Below are positions 1 to 5,500 of a stretch of 5,500 bases of DNA, piece by piece. The stretch's first letter is position 1. Each line of letters opens with the position of its first letter. A model generated the notes under the pieces. That model was not told the origin of the DNA. It worked only from the letters and a program-made list of their open reading frames with translations, and did no database searches. The DNA is from Desulfovibrionaceae bacterium UBA6814 (GTDB lineage: Bacteria; Desulfobacterota; Desulfovibrionia; Desulfovibrionales; Desulfovibrionaceae). Both the position numbers and the translations under genes were made by a program. The stretch is taken from assembly GCA_002452635.1 (NCBI GenBank), contig DKEU01000022.1, positions 1-5,500 of the forward strand, in the 5' to 3' direction.

Positions 1-993
1 GCAGATGTCGCCCAGCACCGGGTTGCCCGAGGCGTCCTGCTTGCCGGACACGTCGCACAGGTCCTGGCCCGCGCCCTCGGCCACCACGATCACCGCGTGG
101 TTGCGCCGGCGCAGCCGCCGCTCCAGGGCCAGGAGCAGGCCGTCCTCCCCGTCCAGGGAGAAGGGAACCTCGGGCACCAGCACGAAGTTCACCTCCTTGA
201 GGGCCAGGGTGGCCTGGGCCGCGATGAAGCCGGATTCCCGGCCCATGAGCTTGACCATGCCGATGCCGTTGGGCGCGCCGGTGGCCTCGGTGTGGGCGCA
301 TTGGATGGCCTCGGTGGCCTTCTCCACCGCGGTGTCGAACCCGAAGGACTTGAAGACGAAGTTGATGTCGTTGTCGATGGTCTTGGGGATGCCGACGATG
401 CTGATCTTGAGGCGGCGTTTGCCCACCTCGTCCTGGATGCGCTGGGCCGCGCGCATGGAGCCGTCGCCGCCGATGATGAACAGGGCGTTGACGTTCATCC
501 GCTCCAGGGCGTCCACGATCTCCTCCGCGGACTGGTGGCCCCGGGAGGAGCCCAGCACCGTGCCGCCGAACAGGTGGATGTCCGCCACCTTGTCCGGGGT
601 CAGCTCCCAGATGGAGTGGCCGTAGCTGGGGATGAAGCCCTGCAGGCCGAAGCGCACGCCCAGCACCGCGCTGACGTTGTAGTTGTGGTAGGCCTCCATG
701 ACGATGGAGCGGATCACGTCGTTGATGCCCGGGCACAGGCCGCCGCAGGTGGCGATGGCCAGCTTGGTCTTGGAGGTGTCGAAATAGGTCTTGGGCCGCG
801 GCCCGGCGATCTCGAAGTCCAGGGTGGAGTCCAGGCCCACGCTGTCGTCCAGGTACTTGGTGAAGTGGATGGTGGCCGAGGCGTCGTCCGGGGTGAACCG
901 GCAGTACCGCATGGGCGAGGGAATCTTGCACTCGCCCAGGGTGGGGATGGCGGTGTCCGGGCTCTTCTGCTTGGGGCTCTTCTTGCTGGGCAT
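1..993 (-). CDS. ATP-dependent 6-phosphofructokinase, partial (C-terminus beyond the left edge)
   Basis: This enzyme phosphorylates fructose 6-phosphate to fructose 1,6-bisphosphate, the committing step of glycolysis in the cytoplasm. The visible 331 residues carry the PFK hallmarks in order. A CGGLCPG nucleotide loop is at 83-89, a GGTVLGSSRG loop at 143-152 and GGDGS at 175-179. PKTIDND at 203-209 contains the catalytic Asp, MGRESG at 250-255 binds the sugar phosphate, and PEVPF is at 274-278. Gly in GGDGS (E. coli position 104) points to ATP as donor, because PPi enzymes have Asp there. Lys in PKTIDND (position 124) is shared with PPi enzymes and with plant/trypanosome ATP-PFKs, so this is the long group-III type and not E. 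coli PfkA. An N-terminal extension of about 75 residues precedes the Rossmann core, as in that group. Related proteins are about 440 residues, so roughly 110 are missing. The start is the ATG at 993-991, with CGGAG a few bases upstream. It is divergent from the glycosyltransferase gene. Donor specificity is inferred from the motifs only. Confidence 0.93.
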   Translation of the reverse strand, partial: MPSKKSPKQKSPDTAIPTLGECKIPSPMRYCRFTPDDASATIHFTKYLDDSVGLDSTLDFEIAGPRPKTYFDTSKTKLAIATCGGLCPGINDVIRSIVMEAYHNYNVSAVLGVRFGLQGFIPSYGHSIWELTPDKVADIHLFGGTVLGSSRGHQSAEEIVDALERMNVNALFIIGGDGSMRAAQRIQDEVGKRRLKISIVGIPKTIDNDINFVFKSFGFDTAVEKATEAIQCAHTEATGAPNGIGMVKLMGRESGFIAAQATLALKEVNFVLVPEVPFSLDGEDGLLLALERRLRRRNHAVIVVAEGAGQDLCDVSGKQDASGNPVLGDIC

Positions 994-1042
994 GGCGGGC
1001 TCCGTGGGTGCCGGTTGGGGCCGGTGTAGGCCGTATGCTCTC

Positions 1043-1117
1043 CCTATACGTTTCCCCGGGCGGGGACAAGGCGTGGCTGTCCGCGAAGCGGCCCCAACCT
1101 ATACATTTTCCCCGGCG
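1043..1117. repeat. Pair of imperfect direct repeats in the divergent promoter region
   Basis: Copy 1 at 1043-1062 reads CCTATACGTTTCCCCGGGCG. Copy 2 at 1098-1117 reads CCTATACATTTTCCCCGGCG. They share CCTATAC, then a T run, then CCCCGG, then CG, and differ by one substitution and two single-base indels. The starts are 55 bases apart, about five helical turns. On the minus strand each copy ends in TATAGG, so the pair could be duplicated promoter elements for the phosphofructokinase gene or two sites for one regulator. The repeat is directly visible; its function is inferred. Confidence 0.5.
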
Positions 1118-1170
1118 CAGGCTAACAGGCGCACACAACAGGTGCAAGGACCGACGCGTTATCTCCAGCC

Positions 1171-1176
1171 AGGGGG
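1171..1176 (+). promoter_or_regulatory. Ribosome binding site of the glycosyltransferase gene
   Basis: AGGGGG lies four bases before the ATG at 1181. It is a purine-rich Shine-Dalgarno-like match and fixes the start, because the open frame continues far upstream antisense to the neighbouring gene. The protein from this ATG begins ATAALYYRPEGF, a normal first beta strand for the family. Confidence 0.65.
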
Positions 1177-1180
1177 ACCC

Positions 1181-2878
1181 ATGCCCGCCACTGCGGCGCT
1201 CTACTACCGGCCCGAGGGCTTCGACACCACCGGCGCGCGGCTCCTGGGCCGGCACTCGGCCGGGGCGGGCATGCTCCGGGGCTGGGTGCAACACGGCGCA
1301 GCCCACACCCTGCACTGCCATACCGACACTGCGCAACATTTCGATGACTTTCGCCGGCGCATCGCGCCGTACAACCGGCAGGGCAAGGCCGCAGCCTGGG
1401 TGCGGCCCGGCGACGCCGCGGCCCTGGCCCAGGTGGGGGCCCTGCACCTGCCCATGCCCGGCCTGGCCGACGCGGCCTGGGTGCGCCGCCACACCGGGCA
1501 GCGGGGATACAGCGTCACCGGCCTGGTGCACACCCTGTGCAGCAAGGAGGTGCTGGCCTCCCTGGGCGACCTGCTCACCGCGCCGGTGCAGCCCTGGGAC
1601 GCGCTCATCTGCACTTCCACAGCGGCCAGGGCGGTGGTGGAGCGGGTGCTGGACGACCACGCCGCCTTTCTGGAGTCCCGGGTAGGCGCGCGGCCGGCCT
1701 GCCCGGTGCGGCTGCCGGTGATCCCCCTGGGCGTGGACAGCGCGGATTTCGCGGCCCGGGGCCGGGACCCGGAGCGCCGCGCCCGGCTGCGCGCGGACTT
1801 GGGGCTAGCCGACAACGACGTGGCGGCCCTGTTCTTCGGCCGGCTCATCTTCTACGCCAAGGCCCACCCCGCGCCCATGTACCTGGCCCTGGAGCGGGCC
1901 GCGGCCAGGGTGGCGGCGCAGGGCGGCCGGCTGTGGCTGCTGCACGTGGGCTGGTTCGAGAACGAGAAGGAGCGTGGGGCCTTCCTGGAGGCCCCGGCCG
2001 CGTTCTGCCCCTCGGTGCGCAGCGTGTTCCTGAACGGCCGGGTGGACCGGGTGGCGGAGGACGCCTGGGCCGCGGCGGACTTCTTCGTGTCCCTGCCGGA
2101 CAATGTGCAGGAGACCTTCGGCCTCACCCCCATCGAGGCCATGGCCGCGGGCCTGCCGGTGCTGGGCGCGGACTGGGACGGGTACCGCGACACGGTGCGG
2201 CACGGGCAGGACGGGTTTTTGGTCCCCACCTGTGCGCCCGGCCCGGGCGGCGGGTTGGACCTGGCCGCCCAGTACGCCGCGGACGCGCTCAACTACTCCA
2301 CCTACGTAGGCCACGCGGCCATGGCCACGGCCGTGGCGGTGGACGCCTGCGCCGAGTACGCGGGCCGGCTGGCCACGGACGCAGGCCTGCGCCGGGCCAT
2401 GGGCGAGAGCGGGATGGCCCGGGCGCGGGAGGTTTTCGATTGGAAGGTGGTGGTGGCGGCCCACGAGGCCCTGTGGGCCGAACTGGCCGAGGCGCGGCAG
2501 TCCGCGCCCGAGACCGCCCCGGTCCCGGCGAACGGGCCGGCGTCCTCCCGGTTGGACGACCCCTTCCGGGCCTTTGCCGGCTACGCCACGGCGGAACTCG
2601 CGCCGGGCGACCGCCTGGTTGCCGGCCCCAACGCCGCGCCCGAGCGCCTGGCCCTGCTGCGCGCCACCTGGATGACCGGCTTTGGCGCGGCCTTGCGCCC
2701 GGTCCCGGAGGCCCTGGACCAAGTCGTGGCCCTGGCCGCCCGCCAGGGCGGGGCCACCGCGGCCGAGGCCCTGTCCCTCCTGGCCCCCGCCGATGCCCGC
2801 CAGATGGCCACGGCCCTGCGCGGCCTGGGCTGGTTGCTCAAGTTCGACGTGCTGCGGCGGGGGGATATCTCAACGTGA
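1181..2878 (+). CDS. GT4-type glycosyltransferase with a C-terminal extension
   Basis: A predicted cytoplasmic retaining glycosyltransferase of the GT-B fold (565 residues) that would move a sugar from a nucleotide-sugar donor to an unknown acceptor. The N-terminal acceptor-side domain (about 1-175) opens with ALYYRPEGF and a Gly-rich stretch (GARLLGRHSAGAG, 18-30). PVIPLGVD at 179-186 leads into the C-terminal donor domain (Glycos_transf_1 family). GRLIFYAK at 220-227 supplies the conserved Arg and Lys that contact the donor phosphates. ETFGLTPIE at 311-319 is the EX7E motif (Glu311, Glu319), followed by AMAAGLPVLGADWDGYRD and DGFLVPT. No signal peptide or membrane segment is seen. Residues 440-455 are a Pro/Ala-rich linker. 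Residues 456-565 form an Ala/Leu-rich, mostly helical-looking tail that I cannot assign to a known domain. The gene stands alone, divergent from the phosphofructokinase gene and 60 bases before the toxin frame. Substrate and pathway cannot be told from sequence. Confidence 0.88.
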   Translation: MPATAALYYRPEGFDTTGARLLGRHSAGAGMLRGWVQHGAAHTLHCHTDTAQHFDDFRRRIAPYNRQGKAAAWVRPGDAAALAQVGALHLPMPGLADAAWVRRHTGQRGYSVTGLVHTLCSKEVLASLGDLLTAPVQPWDALICTSTAARAVVERVLDDHAAFLESRVGARPACPVRLPVIPLGVDSADFAARGRDPERRARLRADLGLADNDVAALFFGRLIFYAKAHPAPMYLALERAAARVAAQGGRLWLLHVGWFENEKERGAFLEAPAAFCPSVRSVFLNGRVDRVAEDAWAAADFFVSLPDNVQETFGLTPIEAMAAGLPVLGADWDGYRDTVRHGQDGFLVPTCAPGPGGGLDLAAQYAADALNYSTYVGHAAMATAVAVDACAEYAGRLATDAGLRRAMGESGMARAREVFDWKVVVAAHEALWAELAEARQSAPETAPVPANGPASSRLDDPFRAFAGYATAELAPGDRLVAGPNAAPERLALLRATWMTGFGAALRPVPEALDQVVALAARQGGATAAEALSLLAPADARQMATALRGLGWLLKFDVLRRGDIST

Positions 2879-2907
2879 AGGCTCATGGTGGAACCGGGGC
2901 AAGGGCA

Positions 2908-2936
2908 TTGACACCTGTTACCATAATGGTTACAGA
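2908..2936 (+). promoter_or_regulatory. Probable higBA promoter
   Basis: A perfect -35 hexamer TTGACA is at 2908-2913. Seventeen bases later is TACAGA (2931-2936), a weak -10 with three of six consensus bases. A better -10-like hexamer, CATAAT, occurs at 2922-2927 and again at 2938-2943, but neither is correctly spaced from TTGACA. The stretch is about 50% G+C in a window that is otherwise above 70%. The palindrome at 2915-2935 fills the spacer, as expected for an autorepressed toxin-antitoxin promoter. If transcription starts about 7 bases past TACAGA, it would begin at or just after the ATA codon at 2939. Confidence 0.55.
2915..2935. promoter_or_regulatory. Palindromic operator, likely HigA binding site
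   Basis: The left arm CTGTTACCAT (2915-2924), central A (2925) and right arm ATGGTTACAG (2926-2935) pair at nine of ten positions; only the fourth pair (T opposite T) fails. The palindrome sits immediately after the -35 box and just before the toxin frame. HigA-type antitoxins are HTH dimers that repress their own operons by binding such palindromes, so this is the natural autoregulatory site. The symmetry is seen directly; HigA binding is inferred. Confidence 0.65.
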
Positions 2937-2938
2937 TC

Positions 2939-3217
2939 ATAATCAAGAGCTTTGCACACAAAGGGCTTGAGGCGTTTTACAACACCGGGTCCGTGCGGGG
3001 GATTCAATCCCGGCACGCTGAGCGGCTAGGCCGTATCTTGGACCGTCTGGATTCGGCGTCGGAAGTTCGGGACATGGACGCGCCGGGGCTGGTGTTGCAC
3101 CCGCTCAAGGGAACCTTGAAAGGCCATTGGGCCGTGAAGGTGTCCGGCAATTGGAGGCTCACGTTCCGCTTTGAAGGTGGAGACGCGTATGTCGTCGATT
3201 ATCAGGACTACCACTAG
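2939..3217 (+). CDS. higB: HigB-family toxin (RelE/ParE superfamily mRNA endoribonuclease)
   Basis: Predicted toxin of a type II toxin-antitoxin pair that cleaves mRNA in the ribosomal A site and is neutralised by the downstream HigA. Counting from codon 2939, the protein is 92 residues, the usual HigB length. It begins (M)IKSFAHKGLEAFY like typical HigB (MIKSF.HKGL). From memory of Proteus vulgaris HigB, the active-site region aligns without shift: His54, Arg73 in GNWR (70-73), and the C-terminal Asp90-Tyr91-His92. LHPLKG at 53-58 and GGDAY at 80-84 are also conserved, so the toxin looks intact. The start is odd. The frame has a stop at 2924-2926 and no ATG, GTG or TTG before GTG 2993; the codon where Met is expected is ATA (2939-2941). 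A GTG 2993 start would give 74 residues and lose the first strand and helix. No clear Shine-Dalgarno precedes either start. The gene is less GC-rich than its flanks. Confidence 0.85.
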   Translation: MIKSFAHKGLEAFYNTGSVRGIQSRHAERLGRILDRLDSASEVRDMDAPGLVLHPLKGTLKGHWAVKVSGNWRLTFRFEGGDAYVVDYQDYH

Positions 3218-3219
3218 GA
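3216..3219 (+). promoter_or_regulatory. Ribosome binding site of higA, inside the higB stop codon
   Basis: AGGA at 3216-3219 uses the last two bases of the toxin TAG stop (3215-3217) and lies seven bases before the antitoxin ATG at 3227. A ribosome ending on the toxin frame would therefore sit on the antitoxin initiation site, which indicates translational coupling. Confidence 0.6.
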
Positions 3220-3226
3220 TGACGCC

Positions 3227-3553
3227 ATGAAGACCCGTACCCGTAAGCCTACCCATCCCGGGGCCATCATCCGGCACGACTATTTGGAGCCCCTGGGCCT
3301 TTCCGTCACCGCCCTGGCCGCACACCTGGGCGTCTCGCGCAAGCACCTCTCCCAGGTTTTGAACGAGAAGGCCGGGGTCACGTCGGGCATGGCGTTGCGC
3401 CTTTCCCGCGCCTTCAACACCACTCCCGACCTTTGGCTCAACCTCCAGCGTAAACGGGACCTGTGGGAGGCGGAGCACGAGGCCTCGGATTGGCGCAAGA
3501 TTTCGCCCCTGCCCGGATTGGGAGAAGGGGAAGGAAAGGCGGCCATGGCGTAA
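3227..3553 (+). CDS. higA: HigA-family antitoxin (XRE-type HTH repressor)
   Basis: Predicted antitoxin of 108 residues that binds and neutralises the upstream HigB and represses the operon. The N-terminus carries the family signature THPGAIIRHDYLEPLGLS (9-26), with the HPG motif at 10-12. An XRE/HTH_3 helix-turn-helix follows at about 26-46 (VTALAAHLGVSRKHLSQVL), then helices containing MALRLSRAFNTTPDLWLNLQ (55-74), also typical of HigA. The C-terminal tail GLGEGEGKAAMA is low in complexity and probably disordered. The ATG lies nine bases after the toxin stop and has an AGGA Shine-Dalgarno overlapping that stop, so the pair is one operon in the toxin-first order characteristic of higBA. The palindrome at 2915-2935 is the likely DNA target. 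It converges with the YyaL-type gene, with 61 bases between their stops. Family assignment is firm; the partner and operator are inferred from context. Confidence 0.92.
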   Translation: MKTRTRKPTHPGAIIRHDYLEPLGLSVTALAAHLGVSRKHLSQVLNEKAGVTSGMALRLSRAFNTTPDLWLNLQRKRDLWEAEHEASDWRKISPLPGLGEGEGKAAMA

Positions 3554-3589
3554 ACGGGTTCCAACCTTGTCCAGAATATCTGTGGGTAA

Positions 3590-3602
3590 TCCCCTGGGGG
3601 GA
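3590..3602. other. Weak hairpin in the convergent higA/yyaL spacer
   Basis: TCCCC (3590-3594) pairs with GGGGA (3598-3602) around a TGG loop. A bidirectional terminator would be expected in this 61-base gap (3554-3614), but no T run follows the stem on either strand, so I do not call it a rho-independent terminator. Nothing else recognisable is in the gap. Confidence 0.25.
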
Positions 3603-3614
3603 GTTGGCGATACA

Positions 3615-5500
<1,886 letters not shown>

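Larger units (their letters stand above)
994..1180. promoter_or_regulatory. Divergent intergenic region between the phosphofructokinase and glycosyltransferase genes
   Basis: These 187 bases lie between two divergent starts and so should hold both promoters. I see no perfect sigma-70 pair. Reading leftwards, TATAGG at 1048-1043 could be a -10 box, with TTGTCC at 1069-1064 as a poor -35 and a short 15-base spacer. Reading rightwards, TATACA at 1100-1105 is a possible -10 for the glycosyltransferase, without a convincing -35. Small GC hairpins are present at 1054-1065 (CCCC/GGGG) and 1081-1091 (CCGC-GAA-GCGG). No coding sequence is supported here; the plus-strand frame open through it is a GC-driven extension antisense to the phosphofructokinase gene. 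Confidence 0.45.

Noticed and set aside
5..1029. Long plus-strand open frames across the left end (5-625 and 97-1029)
   Set aside because: They are antisense to the phosphofructokinase, give Ala/Arg/Gly/His-rich nonsense proteins, and arise from high G+C.
791..1180. Upstream extension of the glycosyltransferase frame to 791
   Set aside because: It runs antisense into the phosphofructokinase gene, shows no family similarity, and a good ribosome site and normal N-terminus are at 1181.
2324..2337. Perfect 14-bp palindrome GCCACGGCCGTGGC
   Set aside because: It lies inside the glycosyltransferase coding sequence (MATAVAV) and is expected by chance in alanine/valine-rich GC-rich codons.
1537..2970. 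477-residue open frame overlapping the glycosyltransferase
   Set aside because: It is a Gly/Arg/Pro-rich frame shadow of the real gene; the minus-strand frames at 1204-1848 and 1805-2722 are the same kind of artefact.
2993..3217. 74-residue toxin starting at GTG 2993
   Set aside because: This drops about 18 conserved N-terminal residues and has no clear Shine-Dalgarno; the 92-residue frame from 2939 fits the family. It remains the fallback if ATA is not used.
3555..3568. GGGTTCCAACC resembling a tRNA T-arm or att core
   Set aside because: The stem is only four base pairs, and no acceptor, D or anticodon arm and no integrase gene are visible nearby.

Overview
The window comes from a high-GC bacterial chromosome. 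Hand counts of sampled 60-base lines give about 73-75% G+C in the main genes. The gene set is a plant/trypanosome-clade phosphofructokinase, a GT4-type glycosyltransferase, a HigBA toxin-antitoxin pair and a YyaL/SSP411-type thioredoxin-domain protein. Together with the codon usage, this would suit a Desulfovibrionales-like or related proteobacterium. That assignment is an impression from protein style and is not proven.

Layout. (1) Bases 1-993, minus strand: the N-terminal 331 residues of an ATP-dependent 6-phosphofructokinase; its C-terminus lies beyond the left edge. (2) Bases 994-1180: a divergent intergenic region with two copies of a GC-rich repeat ending in a TATAGG-like hexamer. (3) Bases 1181-2878, plus strand: a 565-residue retaining glycosyltransferase (GT-B fold) with a C-terminal extension of about 110 residues of unknown role. 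(4) Bases 2879-3553, plus strand: a lower-GC higBA module with a TTGACA -35 box, a 21-bp near-perfect palindrome as likely operator, a HigB-family toxin and a HigA-family antitoxin. (5) Bases 3554-3614: a short convergent spacer. (6) Bases 3615-5500, minus strand: a YyaL/DUF255 protein whose N-terminus runs off the right edge just inside its CHWCH motif.

The phosphofructokinase, glycosyltransferase and YyaL genes look like ordinary chromosomal genes and show no shared pathway. The higBA pair is the accessory element, with lower G+C and its own promoter and operator. Its most unusual point is the toxin start. The conserved 92-residue HigB frame has no ATG, GTG or TTG at its N-terminus, and the codon aligned with the usual initiator Met is ATA, lying at the edge of the operator/promoter. 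I found no RNA gene, CRISPR array, insertion sequence or clearly new multi-gene system.
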